A stretch of DNA of 41,805 bases from an uncultured Pelagibacteraceae bacterium (GCA_902518395.1 CABYFX010000007.1:1-41805), one strand, 5' to 3'; counted from the stretch's first letter, positions 16,801-26,782 are shown. Notes: a model not told the origin generated them from the letters alone. Program-made: numbers and translations.

Positions 16801-18801
16801 TAAACTTAGCCATTCTTTTTGAGATAAAATTTTAATACCCAATCCTTTTGCTTGTTCAACTTTGCGATTTGTAGGTTTTTCACCAATTATTAAGTATTTT
16901 AGTTTTTTGTTCACTGAACTTACAACTGATCCAGAATTTTTTTCAATTAATGATTTTGCTTCAGCCCTGCTCATATTTGTCAACTTTCCAGTAAACATAA
17001 ATGTATTATTTGATAGTTTGCCATTTTTATTTATTTTTAGATCAGAAATATTTAATAATGACGATAAATTTTCAATTATTTTGTAATTGGATTTGTTTTC
17101 AAAAAATTTTTTTAAGGAATTAATTTGAGTTTCTCCGATTCCATCTATATTTAAAAAGTCATTTAATTTTTTATTTTTAATAAAATTTAAAAAATTTTTA
17201 ATTGACTTAGTATATTCTGCTAAAAGTTTAGCATTTTCAATACCTATATGTCTAATACCTATAGAATAAAGAAATCTATCCAATGAAACATTTTTCGATT
17301 TATCTATTGAATATTTTAAATTTGAAACTGAAAGATCACCCCAACCCTCTAAATTAGAAATTTGCTCATAATCTAAATTAAAAATATCTTGTGGAAATCT
17401 TATTAATTTTAGATCCCAAAACTTTTCTACAACTTTTTTTCCTAAACCGTCAATATTAAGAGCCTCTTTTGATATAAAATGCTTAATTTTTTCTACTGCT
17501 ATTTTTTCACAATCAAACCCTCTATCTGGGCACCTTCTCACTGCGTCATATTTTTTTGTTGTTTTATTATATTCCTTTATTGTTTCAAAACCACAGGGAC
17601 ATTTTTTTGGAAAAATAAATTTTTTTGAATTTTTTTCTCTTTTTTTAAGATCAACTAAGACTACATGAGGAATGACATCACCTGCTCTCTCTACCTTAAC
17701 AGTATCACCAAGTCTTATATCTTTTCTAATTATTTCATCTTCATTATGAAGTGTTGCATTAGAAACTACTACACCCCCGATATTTACTGGTTTTATTCTT
17801 GCTACTGGTGTTAATGCGCCAGTTCTACCAACCTGAATATTTATGTCTATTATTTTAGAATAAGCACTATCTGCAGAAAATTTATGAGCTATAGCCCATC
17901 TCGGAGAATTTGCTGTAAAACCTAATCTTTTTTGAAGTTCAAGATTATTGATTTTATAAACTAAACCATCAATATCATATTCTAAATCAAACCTATCTTT
18001 TTCAAATTTTTTATGGAAACTTTCTAATTCATTTATAGTTTTTAAAACTTTATTGTATTCACTGGTTTTGAAGCCCCATTTTTTTAGAGAGCTTAAAAAC
18101 TCTGACTGTTTTTTTATAACCTTACTTTCAAAATAACCATATGTATATGCTACAAAATTAAGTGGAATTTTTCTTGTTTGTTCAGAATTTTTTTGTCTTA
18201 GCGAACCTGATGCGGCATTTCTTGGATTGGCAAAAATATTTTTTAGATTACTAAAATTACTTTTTGTTATAAAAACTTCTCCTCTAATGTCGATATCTTT
18301 TGGGAAATCTTTATTAGATATTTCCTGAGGAATATCACTAATAGTTTTTAAATTTTCAGTAATTACTTCTCCTATAACGCCATCCCCTCTTGAAGTACCT
18401 AGCACTAACAAACCATCTTTGTATGTTAGGGAAGCTGATATTCCATCTATTTTTGGCTCAACACTATACTCAATTTCTACTTTTTTGTTTAAATAATTAA
18501 ATATTTTTTTTTCAAAGTTTTCTAAATCATTTTTGTCAAAAGCATTTGATAAAGATAGCATTTTTACTCTATGATTAGATTTTATAAAATTTTTAGATGG
18601 AGCAAATCCTAATGAATGAGATGGAGAAGAAGTACTTTTTAAATAAGAGTATTTTTTTTCTAAATCAAGTATTTCTTTTTTAATTCTGTCATATTCCTTA
18701 TCTGATACCTGGGGGGAGCTTTTATCAAAATATAATTTATTATGTTTTTTAATTTCATTAATCTTTTTATTATAATACTTTTTAATCTCAACTTCTTTCA
18801 T
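16792..18801 (-). CDS. ligA: NAD+-dependent DNA ligase LigA
   Basis: Replicative DNA ligase of 669 residues. Order: N-terminal Ia domain, adenylation domain with the nucleotidyl lysine K117 (KIDG), SRGDGVIGE, an OB fold, a zinc finger, helix-hairpin-helix repeats (LNIDGIGETQINSL) and a C-terminal BRCT domain (about 597-668). The zinc finger starts C-P-C, holds an insertion of about 20 residues, and ends RRCPDRGFDC; this spacing is looser than the textbook C-x2-C-x14-C-x5-C. The longer frame starts with TTG at 18816, inside bamD; I use the ATG at 18801, seven bases past the bamD stop. It is the last gene of the division cluster. In many Alphaproteobacteria recN sits between bamD and ligA; it is absent here. 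Confidence 0.96.
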   Translation of the reverse strand: MKEVEIKKYYNKKINEIKKHNKLYFDKSSPQVSDKEYDRIKKEILDLEKKYSYLKSTSSPSHSLGFAPSKNFIKSNHRVKMLSLSNAFDKNDLENFEKKIFNYLNKKVEIEYSVEPKIDGISASLTYKDGLLVLGTSRGDGVIGEVITENLKTISDIPQEISNKDFPKDIDIRGEVFITKSNFSNLKNIFANPRNAASGSLRQKNSEQTRKIPLNFVAYTYGYFESKVIKKQSEFLSSLKKWGFKTSEYNKVLKTINELESFHKKFEKDRFDLEYDIDGLVYKINNLELQKRLGFTANSPRWAIAHKFSADSAYSKIIDINIQVGRTGALTPVARIKPVNIGGVVVSNATLHNEDEIIRKDIRLGDTVKVERAGDVIPHVVLVDLKKREKNSKKFIFPKKCPCGFETIKEYNKTTKKYDAVRRCPDRGFDCEKIAVEKIKHFISKEALNIDGLGKKVVEKFWDLKLIRFPQDIFNLDYEQISNLEGWGDLSVSNLKYSIDKSKNVSLDRFLYSIGIRHIGIENAKLLAEYTKSIKNFLNFIKNKKLNDFLNIDGIGETQINSLKKFFENKSNYKIIENLSSLLNISDLKINKNGKLSNNTFMFTGKLTNMSRAEAKSLIEKNSGSVVSSVNKKLKYLIIGEKPTNRKVEQAKGLGIKILSQKEWLSLLD

Positions 18802-18808
18802 TTTTTTG

Positions 18809-19648
18809 TTATTCAAATAATTTTTGGAATTTTTTAAGCAAAGTTTTTTCTGTTTGTGTATTTTTTTCGATTTTTTTCTTTGAATAATTTTTATTTAGAA
18901 TTTTGTAAGATTCCTCATACCATTCACTTGATTGATAATTATAACCAAGCAAAACACTATATTTTTTTGCCTCATCAACTAGTCCAAGTTTATAATTTAT
19001 TTCAACCAGTCTATACAATGCTTCTTCAATAAAAATAGTAGTATCATATTGATCTACGATTTTTTTATATCTATTTATTGCTGGTATCCACTTTTCTCTG
19101 TCTAAATAATAATTTGCCAAATACAACTCTTTAGAAGCAAGAATTTCTTGTATTAATTCAAGTTTAAACATTGCATCCTCAGCAAAGTCAGTGTTTGGAA
19201 ATTCTTCTAATATTAAATTAAAATATTCCTTAGATTTTACAATTTCTCCTAAATCTTTTTTCTCATCAACTATCTGATTATAATGACAAACAGCTAGTAA
19301 ATAATAGGCATAATCAGTGTTTGGATGATTTTTATATTTATCTAGGAAGCGCTCTAGCTCATTAATTGAATCATTAAAATATAATTGAGAGTAATAAGCG
19401 TATGCTGCCATCAAAGTTGATCTGGGAGCCCATATCGATTGTGGATATAATAATTCTACTTCATTAAATTTTTTTACAGCAAAGAAAATGTCTCCTCTTT
19501 CAAATTCTTTTAATCCCTCATTGTAAGCTTCGATCATTTGCATCTCTAAATTATCTTCCTTAATTACTGAGATTTTTTCCTCTTTTTCTGAGCAAGAAAT
19601 TAAAGTGAATATAATGAGAAAGGTTAATAAAAAATTAGAAATTTTCAT
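18809..19648 (-). CDS. bamD: Outer-membrane assembly lipoprotein BamD
   Basis: Component of the BAM complex that inserts beta-barrel proteins into the outer membrane. It has a lipoprotein signal peptide with lipobox LISC (acylated Cys19), then TPR repeats (for example EGLKEFERGDIFFAVKKFNE, NTDYAYYLLAVCHYNQ, DFAEDAMFKLELI). The 279-residue length is slightly above the E. coli protein (245), the difference being a charged Lys-rich C-terminal tail. It lies 39 bases downstream of lpxC and seven before ligA, the common alphaproteobacterial lpxC-bamD neighbourhood. Confidence 0.94.
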   Translation of the reverse strand: MKISNFLLTFLIIFTLISCSEKEEKISVIKEDNLEMQMIEAYNEGLKEFERGDIFFAVKKFNEVELLYPQSIWAPRSTLMAAYAYYSQLYFNDSINELERFLDKYKNHPNTDYAYYLLAVCHYNQIVDEKKDLGEIVKSKEYFNLILEEFPNTDFAEDAMFKLELIQEILASKELYLANYYLDREKWIPAINRYKKIVDQYDTTIFIEEALYRLVEINYKLGLVDEAKKYSVLLGYNYQSSEWYEESYKILNKNYSKKKIEKNTQTEKTLLKKFQKLFE

Positions 19649-19687
19649 TTAAGAATTTTATCAGAATATCTTTTAAAATTCTAATTT

Positions 19688-20611
19688 TTAAGCAATAGAT
19701 TTAAGGTTGTGACGATTATTTATTAATGAATGAGGTAAGTTTTTACCTTTAATTTCAAGTAAAGAGTAATTTCTAGTGTCACTAAATACTTTTCTTAACA
19801 ATTTATTTGTTAGACTATGTCCTCCATGACTACATTTAAGAGATCCTATTATTCTATAGCCAACTAAATATAGGTCTCCCATACAATCTAGTATTTTATG
19901 ATTTACAAACTCATTTTTATTTCTTAATCCATTCTCATTAAGAATTTTATTGTCTTTAACAACAATTGCATTTTCTAAAGATCCGCCTTTACCTAAACCA
20001 GCTTTTTTTAGTTTCTCTATATCGTCATAAAGACAAAAAGTTCTTGAATTAAAAATATCCTTGAGATCATCTTCAAATACATTTATTTTATTTTTTTGGC
20101 TTTTGATAAATTGATTTTCGTAATTTATTTCAAATTCTATTTCTAGGGTGGTATTTGATTTATCTAAAGAAATATATTTATTTCCTTCTTCAAATTCAAC
20201 ACGATTATTAATTTTTATTAATTTGATAGGAACATCGCTTGTTTTTAATCCTGTTTCTTTTAAAATTTTTACAAAATCTTTTGCAGAGCCATCAAGAATT
20301 GGTACCTCCTGTGAATCAATTTCTACTGTTGCATTATCCACTCCAGTGCCCAAAAATGCAGCCATTAAATGTTCAATTGTTGAAACTTTAACACCGAATT
20401 CATTTGAAACAGTTGTGCATAGCGTTGCCTCGCTTACATTTTCAAAATTAGGAATTACAACATTATTTTTATTCAAGTCTGTTCTTTTAAAAGTTATTCC
20501 TGAGTTTGGAGACGAAGGTAAGATATTTATTTTCACCTTTTTACCAGTATGAATACCAATTCCTGAAAAGGATATTTTGTTTGCAATAGTCGATTGAGAT
20601 AAAACTGACAT
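19688..20611 (-). CDS. lpxC: UDP-3-O-acyl-N-acetylglucosamine deacetylase LpxC
   Basis: Zinc enzyme of the first committed step of lipid A synthesis, 307 residues. Zinc ligands are H81 (STIEHLMAAF), H238 and D242 (FVNHKILD), and the catalytic H265 lies in SHGGHS; the last three match E. coli numbering. The opening STIANKISFSGIGIHTGKKV is typical. The frame extends 13 hydrophobic codons upstream to 20650 and would look like a signal peptide. LpxC is cytosolic and family members start here, so the ATG at 20611 is used and those bases are read as a leader. It follows ftsA, where ftsZ normally lies. Confidence 0.95.
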   Translation of the reverse strand: MSVLSQSTIANKISFSGIGIHTGKKVKINILPSSPNSGITFKRTDLNKNNVVIPNFENVSEATLCTTVSNEFGVKVSTIEHLMAAFLGTGVDNATVEIDSQEVPILDGSAKDFVKILKETGLKTSDVPIKLIKINNRVEFEEGNKYISLDKSNTTLEIEFEINYENQFIKSQKNKINVFEDDLKDIFNSRTFCLYDDIEKLKKAGLGKGGSLENAIVVKDNKILNENGLRNKNEFVNHKILDCMGDLYLVGYRIIGSLKCSHGGHSLTNKLLRKVFSDTRNYSLLEIKGKNLPHSLINNRHNLKSIA

Positions 20612-20672
20612 TGGTAAAACATATAAAATAATGAGAAATATGATATTCAAGTAATATTACAGGAAAATACAA

Positions 20673-21824
20673 TTATTTAGAAAAAAAATTAAAAAAGTTC
20701 TCAAAAAAACCCAATTTCTCTGACTTTTTTTTAGTTTTTATTAGAAAACTCTCTTCACTTTTATGATAGTCACGACCTGCATTGCAAATATAAGAGTCAT
20801 TTTCGTCTACTATGATTAATTCTGATATAAATTTATTGATATTTAAATTGTAATTATTTGATAATAATTTTGATCCACCACCAATCATAACTAATTTGGG
20901 TTTTGTTATAGAACTCAATTTATTAATAAAATTATTTTGAGATACAACTAGCTCTATAATTTCATCTATTCTAGCCTCGATGATTTGTTTTAATATATTT
21001 GTGGAAATATTTTTTTCTAAAATTTCTGTATATAAATTTTTGTCATTAAAATCATTTTTTTTAAAAGGTAAATCATTTTCATGCTTGTTAAAGATTATTT
21101 TTAAATCCTCTGAATAATTTAAGCTTAACTTTAGAACTTTAGAAATATCTTTGGTAATATTGTCGCCGCCCAAATTAATTGATTTAAAAAATTCAAATTT
21201 TAAGTTCTTGAATATTAATCCACTGGTTTTTTGAAATCCGATATCTAAAAAAATAATATAATCCTTATTATCAAATCTCTTTTTTAAATAGGAAGATTTT
21301 ACGTAACTTGAACAATACAAATTTAATATTTTAAGATTATTTATTTTGAATTTATTTGAAATATCTCTTAATAAAATTTTATTTAAACAAATAAATTTGA
21401 TTTCCAAAATTAAAGATTTTATTTTAATATCATCTGTAATCTTTATTAATTTTTTATTTTCATCTATAACTATATTGTTTATTACTAAATGTACTATTTG
21501 ATCTCTAAAATTATTTTGAGAAATAATAAAATGAGCCTCCTCAATTAAACTATCATAAACTTTTTTTAATGATGTATTGTGATCAAATACTTTTTTAATA
21601 GATAAATCTAAGGAATAAAATTTTGGAGAGTCATATAAAACTACAACATTTTCTATGTGTGTTGATAAATTTTTTTCTGCATCTTTAATAAGTATACTTA
21701 GCGAATTTTCTAAACTATCAATAATTATTTCTTCTGAGTAATATATCTTTTTAGATGTCTCATCAAACACACCTAATCTTAAATTTTTAGAACCTAAATC
21801 AATAATTGTCTCAAAATCATTCAT
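20673..21824 (-). CDS. ftsA: Cell division protein FtsA
   Basis: Actin-like membrane anchor of the Z ring, 383 residues, divergent in sequence. The actin-fold phosphate loop 1 (TIIDLGSKNLRLGVFD), the phosphate 2 region (IIFLDIGFQKTSGLIF) and the adenosine motif (LVMIGGGSKL) are visible, and the C-terminus carries the amphipathic membrane helix (LGFFENFFNFFSK). It overlaps ftsQ by eight bases, the usual ftsQA pair. It is shorter than most FtsA proteins (about 410-430), and ftsZ does not follow it; lpxC does. Confidence 0.9.
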   Translation of the reverse strand: MNDFETIIDLGSKNLRLGVFDETSKKIYYSEEIIIDSLENSLSILIKDAEKNLSTHIENVVVLYDSPKFYSLDLSIKKVFDHNTSLKKVYDSLIEEAHFIISQNNFRDQIVHLVINNIVIDENKKLIKITDDIKIKSLILEIKFICLNKILLRDISNKFKINNLKILNLYCSSYVKSSYLKKRFDNKDYIIFLDIGFQKTSGLIFKNLKFEFFKSINLGGDNITKDISKVLKLSLNYSEDLKIIFNKHENDLPFKKNDFNDKNLYTEILEKNISTNILKQIIEARIDEIIELVVSQNNFINKLSSITKPKLVMIGGGSKLLSNNYNLNINKFISELIIVDENDSYICNAGRDYHKSEESFLIKTKKKSEKLGFFENFFNFFSK

Positions 21825-22512
21825 TGTTATTCTTTAGAATAATTTGATTAGGTATTCTAAGATCAATAGTTTTTTTATTTATTAAATAATTATTATTTAA
21901 TAATTTTTTGTAAATTTTTAATGACTCTTCCTCATTTTTAGAGGGTAACATCAATGTATGACTGTTTGAGAATAATAAGTCCCATCTTTTATTTTTATAA
22001 TAATAATAACTTTTAATATTTTCTGTTTCTATTTCATAATCCCTTAGAGTTTTGATCAAATTTATAAAATCTTCAATTTTAAAGTCTCCATATACTGCAG
22101 CTACATCATTTTGTTCAAATAAGAGATTATTGTTAATAAAATTTCCATTTTTGCCTATATAAAATTTTTGACCATTTATTATAGTTTTTCCAATTATAGA
22201 TGTTCTAGATACATTAATTTTTATTGAAGAAGGTATAATTTTACTAACATGTATGTTTTCTAAAAAATTAAATCTGGTTAACTTTTCTGAAACTTGATCT
22301 TCTGATAATTGAAAAATATTTATATTTTTCAATTTATTTAATTCAATTTCAATATCTTTTTTTTCGCTATTAGATAATCCATGAATACTAATACTCTTTA
22401 AACTAAATTTATTTTTATAATTTTCTAAAAATTGAAAATTGAAAATTGAGGTTAAAAAAATAAAAAAAAATAAATAAAGGTATAATTTATATTTACTTAT
22501 TAATTGAGGCAT
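21817..22512 (-). CDS. ftsQ: Cell division protein FtsQ
   Basis: Bitopic divisome protein of 231 residues: a short cytoplasmic tail, one membrane helix (about 9-24), then a POTRA domain (about 40-110; ISIHGLSNSEKKDIEIELNK, FLENIHVSKIIPSSIKINV) and the beta domain (RTSIIGKTIINGQKFYIGKNG). It would join the septal complex with FtsL and FtsB-like partners. It overlaps ddl by 20 bases and ftsA by eight, so translation is tightly coupled. Sequence identity to the family is low; the call rests on domain order and position. Confidence 0.88.
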   Translation of the reverse strand: MPQLISKYKLYLYLFFFIFLTSIFNFQFLENYKNKFSLKSISIHGLSNSEKKDIEIELNKLKNINIFQLSEDQVSEKLTRFNFLENIHVSKIIPSSIKINVSRTSIIGKTIINGQKFYIGKNGNFINNNLLFEQNDVAAVYGDFKIEDFINLIKTLRDYEIETENIKSYYYYKNKRWDLLFSNSHTLMLPSKNEEESLKIYKKLLNNNYLINKKTIDLRIPNQIILKNNNE

Positions 22513-23413
22513 CTTTCATTATTTCTTCTATTAGTTGTAAAAACCCAATATTTTTATAACCTGCTATCTCAGGAACTAAAGACAAAGAAGTCATCCCTGG
22601 TTGAGTATTTAGTTCTAATAAATAAAATTTATTATTATAAAATCTGAAATCTGATCTTGATACACCTCTACATTTTAAAAGTTTATGTGCTTTCATAGCT
22701 ATGGTGTTTATTTTATTATAATTTCTCGAGTTTATATTAACTGGAATTATATGTTCAGTCTTCGCACTTACGCTATACTTAGCTTTGTAATCATAAAATT
22801 TTCTTTTAGGTTTCAGTTCTATTATGCCTAATTTTTTATTTCCTAAAATAGCGGCTTGAATTTCCCTACCTGGTATATATTTCTCAACTAAAATTTCCTT
22901 AAATTTTTGCAATTTCATCAAATTTTGATTAAAATTTTTCCTATTTGTAATGTGTACACCTACACTAGAGCCTTCATTAATAGGCTTAAGAACTACTGGG
23001 AATTTTAAAATTTTATCAATTTTTTTTACAATATTTTTAAAATTAAAATTATTTTTAAAAATAAATTTAAAATATGGTGGTGTTAGAATTTTATTCTTTA
23101 TAAATATTTTTTTTGATATTTCTTTATCAATGGCAAGAGATGAGGATAAAACTCCTGAATGAGTATACTTTACTTTTTCAGACTCTAGTATAGACTGGAT
23201 ATAACCATCTTCGCCATATCTACCATGTAATAGATTTAATACTAATTTCGGCTTAAATTTTCTTAATTTTTTAACGAAATACCCGTTAGGTTCAATTGTT
23301 AATAGTTTATATTTCTTGCTCTTTTTTAACTCTTTAGTAACGCTAGCTGCTGTAATTAAGCTTATATCTCTTTCATTGGAATATCCTCCAGCTAAAATCA
23401 AAATTTTATCCAT
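22493..23413 (-). CDS. ddl: D-alanine-D-alanine ligase
   Basis: ATP-grasp ligase of 306 residues making D-Ala-D-Ala for the MurF step. Motifs: LAGGYSNERDISLITA at the N-terminus, LNLLHGRYGEDGYIQ, YTHSGVLSSSLAIDKEISK, the glycine loop NEGSSVGVH, and the metal site DFRFYNNKFYLLELNTQPGMT. Standard length for the family. One-base overlap with murB and 20-base overlap with ftsQ. Confidence 0.95.
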   Translation of the reverse strand: MDKILILAGGYSNERDISLITAASVTKELKKSKKYKLLTIEPNGYFVKKLRKFKPKLVLNLLHGRYGEDGYIQSILESEKVKYTHSGVLSSSLAIDKEISKKIFIKNKILTPPYFKFIFKNNFNFKNIVKKIDKILKFPVVLKPINEGSSVGVHITNRKNFNQNLMKLQKFKEILVEKYIPGREIQAAILGNKKLGIIELKPKRKFYDYKAKYSVSAKTEHIIPVNINSRNYNKINTIAMKAHKLLKCRGVSRSDFRFYNNKFYLLELNTQPGMTSLSLVPEIAGYKNIGFLQLIEEIMKDASINK

Positions 23414-24321
23414 TATTCGACAACCTCAATTTCTAATTCTAATTTTATACCTGTTTGATCTTTAACTTGCTTTTTTACATAATTAATTAAAGACTTCATA
23501 TCTTCAGATTTTGCACTCTTTTTATTTACAAAGAAATTAGCATGTTTTTTTGAGATAGTCGCATCTCCATAACTTATTTCTTTTGGAATACTTGATCTGA
23601 TTAACTCCCAAACTTTTTTATCTGTTTGGTCAATGGGATTTTTAAAAGTACTTCCACTTGTTTTAATTTTTGTAGGTTGGGTCATATTTTTATTTTTATT
23701 CAATTCATTCATATAATTATCTATTTCAAGACTATTTTTTTCTTTTCCTTTGAAAGTAGCACTTAAAAATATTAAATTTCTAGGTAGTTCTACTGATCTA
23801 TAATTAAACTTAATTTTATTCACAGGTATACTTCTTACAATGCCTTGAAAATCAACTAATTGAATTGAAATAAGAACATCTTTAAATTCTTTTTTATAAC
23901 ATCCAGAGTTCATTCTTATACCACCACCTACAGAACCTGGAATACATGACATAAACTCTAATCCAGAAATATTATTATCTTTTGCAAATTCTGAAACTTT
24001 TTTTTGTGAAGTGGCTGTACCTGCAATAATTGTTTCTTTATTTAGAAGAGCAACGTTAGAGAAACTTTTACCTAACTTAATAACTGTTCCTTGATATGTA
24101 TCGTCACCAAATAATACGTTTGACCCATTACCTAAGATAAATATTTTACCTCTTGATGCATAAAGTTTTAGATATTCAATTAAACCCTTAAGAGAGTTTG
24201 GTTTAAATAAAATTTTAGCTTTTCCTCCAATATTAAACCAATTAAGATTTTTAATGCTTTGGTCAAAAAAAATATCACCATCTATTAATAATTTTTTTTT
24301 TTTTATATCTTCAATTTCCAT
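23413..24321 (-). CDS. murB: UDP-N-acetylenolpyruvoylglucosamine reductase MurB
   Basis: FAD enzyme that reduces the enolpyruvyl group to give UDP-MurNAc, NADPH-dependent; 302 residues. FAD-binding motifs NWFNIGGKAKILFKP, LGNGSNVLFGDD and IPGSVGGGIRMNSGCY are visible, with the catalytic Ser region TSGSTFKNP. The length and single-insertion pattern fit the type II MurB used by most Alphaproteobacteria. Its start overlaps the murC stop by one base (TAATG). Confidence 0.95.
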   Translation of the reverse strand: MEIEDIKKKKLLIDGDIFFDQSIKNLNWFNIGGKAKILFKPNSLKGLIEYLKLYASRGKIFILGNGSNVLFGDDTYQGTVIKLGKSFSNVALLNKETIIAGTATSQKKVSEFAKDNNISGLEFMSCIPGSVGGGIRMNSGCYKKEFKDVLISIQLVDFQGIVRSIPVNKIKFNYRSVELPRNLIFLSATFKGKEKNSLEIDNYMNELNKNKNMTQPTKIKTSGSTFKNPIDQTDKKVWELIRSSIPKEISYGDATISKKHANFFVNKKSAKSEDMKSLINYVKKQVKDQTGIKLELEIEVVE

Positions 24322-25712
24322 TAAAAAATATTTTTCAAATTTTTCATCCAGTTTGATATGGAACCTGCGCCCATACCTATGTAAATTTTTTCACCAAATG
24401 CATTCCGTTTAACAAATCTTCGTAATTGTAATTCATTTTCAAGTTGTATTAGATTAACATTAGAATTATTTATTATTAATTTTGCGAAGGAATGATAAGT
24501 AAAATTAAGTTTTATTTTTTCGTTAGCAGTATAAACGGGACACAATAAAACTGTATCTGCCATTTGAAAACATTTTGAAAATTCTTTTTTCAAGTTAATT
24601 AATCTTGAAATTCTGTGTGGTTGAAAAATACATACAATTTCTTTTTTTTTGTAGACATTTTTAACGCTGTTTAAAACTGAACTTATTTCTGTGGGATGAT
24701 GAGCATAGTCATCATAAAAACTAATCTTGTTATGATCAAATATGTGAGAAAACCTTCTCTGAACTCCTTTAAAATTAGATAATCCAAGTTTGATATATTT
24801 TTCAGGTAGTCCAATTGTAAATGCTAAAGAGGCTGCAGCAGTTGCATTCCGAATATTATGAATTCCTATCATTGGAAGCTTAATACTCTTAATTATTTTT
24901 CTTTTGCTTGGTATGCTAACTTTAATGTCAAAACTAGAAAAATTTGCAGTTTGCTTTATATTTAATATTTGGAAATTTGACTTTTTATTTATACCATATG
25001 TATAAAAATTTTTGTTTTTTGATTTCTTTATAAGATTTTTAAGGTTCTGGTCGTCATTACATATAAAGCCTTTTCCTACAGATGGTATTTTTTCGATAAA
25101 CTTTAAAAAACTTTTTTTTAAATTTTTAATATTTTTATAAAAATCTAAATGTTCAGAATCTAGGTTGGTAACAATGGAATACGTAAAGGGAATCTTTAAA
25201 AAACTTCCATCCGACTCATCAGACTCGGTTACACACCAATTGCTTTTGCCTAATTTTGCAGAATTACCAAATGAATTTAATACGCCACCATTAATAATAG
25301 TAGGATCTAGATTACCTGATGTGAAAATACTAGACACTAATGATGTTGTTGTTGTTTTTCCATGTGATCCAGTCACAACAACATTTCTCATGAATGATAC
25401 AATATGACCCAACATATCTCCTCTTGCATAAACTGGTAAATTTTTTTTCTTTGCCTCCACCAATTCTAAGTTATTTTTTTTAATTGCTGAGGAAATTACC
25501 AAGAGAGTAGTTTTTTTTATATTTTCTTTTTTATGATTGATAAATACTTTAATTTTTTTTTCACACAATCTGTCTATATTACGATTGTTAGCAATATCAC
25601 TTCCTTGAACTTTGTATCCTAACTCATTCATAATCAATGCTAGACCACTCATGCCTATACCTCCAATACCAATAAAATGAATAAGTTCGTTTTTTCCTAA
25701 ATCAATTTTCAT
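24321..25712 (-). CDS. murC: UDP-N-acetylmuramate-L-alanine ligase MurC
   Basis: Cytosolic Mur ligase of 463 residues adding L-Ala to UDP-MurNAc. N-terminal HFIGIGGIGMSGLALIMNE binds the substrate; the P-loop is VTGSHGKTTTTSLV; NLDSEHLDFY and the C-terminal YDDYAHHPTEI complete the ligase fold. It overlaps murG by 11 bases. Confidence 0.96.
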   Translation of the reverse strand: MKIDLGKNELIHFIGIGGIGMSGLALIMNELGYKVQGSDIANNRNIDRLCEKKIKVFINHKKENIKKTTLLVISSAIKKNNLELVEAKKKNLPVYARGDMLGHIVSFMRNVVVTGSHGKTTTTSLVSSIFTSGNLDPTIINGGVLNSFGNSAKLGKSNWCVTESDESDGSFLKIPFTYSIVTNLDSEHLDFYKNIKNLKKSFLKFIEKIPSVGKGFICNDDQNLKNLIKKSKNKNFYTYGINKKSNFQILNIKQTANFSSFDIKVSIPSKRKIIKSIKLPMIGIHNIRNATAAASLAFTIGLPEKYIKLGLSNFKGVQRRFSHIFDHNKISFYDDYAHHPTEISSVLNSVKNVYKKKEIVCIFQPHRISRLINLKKEFSKCFQMADTVLLCPVYTANEKIKLNFTYHSFAKLIINNSNVNLIQLENELQLRRFVKRNAFGEKIYIGMGAGSISNWMKNLKNIF

Positions 25713-26778
25713 TTATAAGCTCTATTAGTTTAGATTTATTATTTTCCCAGGAGTTTTCTTTCGTAAGTCGATTCAAATTATTTTTTTTTGAAAAGTATTC
25801 ATTCTGATCTTGAAATATTTTTATCATAGTATCTGTAAAACTATTTTCATCGATTCCTTTTTGCATCATTAGCCAACAACATTTGTTTTTTTCATAATAT
25901 TCTGCATTGTAATATTGATGATTATCTTTAGCATACGGAAATGGAATTGCTACAAATGGAACATTTAAATAAGCTAATTCTGAAATTGCAGATGCGCCAG
26001 ATCGCGTAATAGCTAAATCATAATTAACAGCTTTAGTTAATAATTTATCATCAAAGTCAAATAATTCATGCTCTATATGATTTTTTTGGTAGAGTTCTTT
26101 GATATTTTTTTTTGATTTTAAGCTGTTTACTTGTTGTAAGACTTGGATTTTCTCTTTTTTTGAGAGTTTTATTATGATTTTAGTAATAAAATCGTCGAAA
26201 AATTTTGCTCCCTGACTTCCTCCAACAATTAGTAATTTTTTTTTTTCTGCAATCATAGTTTTTTCATTCTTTTTATATTTATAAATTTCTTTTCTGAGTA
26301 ACGGTTTGACTAAATAAATCTTATTTAATAGTTTTTTAGAAATACCTTTTAAGTTTTTGTCATAACAGATAATTTTCTCAGCAAAACTAAGTATTAATTT
26401 GTTGGCTCTACCAATAACAGAATTCGGTTCAAAAATATAAATTTTTATGTTCAATAAGTTTGATGCCAAGCAAAAAGGCAAAGACATATAGCCACCAGTA
26501 CTAATTAAAATATTAAAGTTATTCGATTTTAAGTATTTATAAGAATTTATTATTGAGATACAAAATTTTATTAAATTGAATGGAAGTAATAACAAGTTTG
26601 AAAATAAATTAGGTACGTCTATTAGCGAGTAATTATAATTTTCATTATTTATATATCTTGATCCTCTCAAATCTGTTGAAATTTGTACTTCAAAATTATC
26701 TTTTAAAGCATCGTATATACTTAATGATGGTATTACATGTCCTCCTGAACCTCCTGTAGTGATAAGTATTTTTTTCAT
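25702..26778 (-). CDS. murG: Lipid II synthase MurG
   Basis: GT28 glycosyltransferase of 358 residues transferring GlcNAc from UDP-GlcNAc to lipid I on the inner face of the membrane. The G-loop TTGGSGGHVIPS is at the N-terminus; LIVGGSQGAKFFD and the donor site ITRSGASAISELAYLNVPFVAIP are clear. I use the ATG at 26778; the TTG one codon upstream is less likely. It begins four bases past the ftsW stop. Confidence 0.95.
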   Translation of the reverse strand: MKKILITTGGSGGHVIPSLSIYDALKDNFEVQISTDLRGSRYINNENYNYSLIDVPNLFSNLLLLPFNLIKFCISIINSYKYLKSNNFNILISTGGYMSLPFCLASNLLNIKIYIFEPNSVIGRANKLILSFAEKIICYDKNLKGISKKLLNKIYLVKPLLRKEIYKYKKNEKTMIAEKKKLLIVGGSQGAKFFDDFITKIIIKLSKKEKIQVLQQVNSLKSKKNIKELYQKNHIEHELFDFDDKLLTKAVNYDLAITRSGASAISELAYLNVPFVAIPFPYAKDNHQYYNAEYYEKNKCCWLMMQKGIDENSFTDTMIKIFQDQNEYFSKKNNLNRLTKENSWENNKSKLIELINEN

Positions 26779-26782
26779 CAAT

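Noticed and set aside
20612..20650. N-terminal hydrophobic extension of LpxC resembling a signal peptide
   Set aside because: LpxC is cytosolic and the family sequence begins at the internal ATG at 20611; the upstream codons are read as leader DNA.
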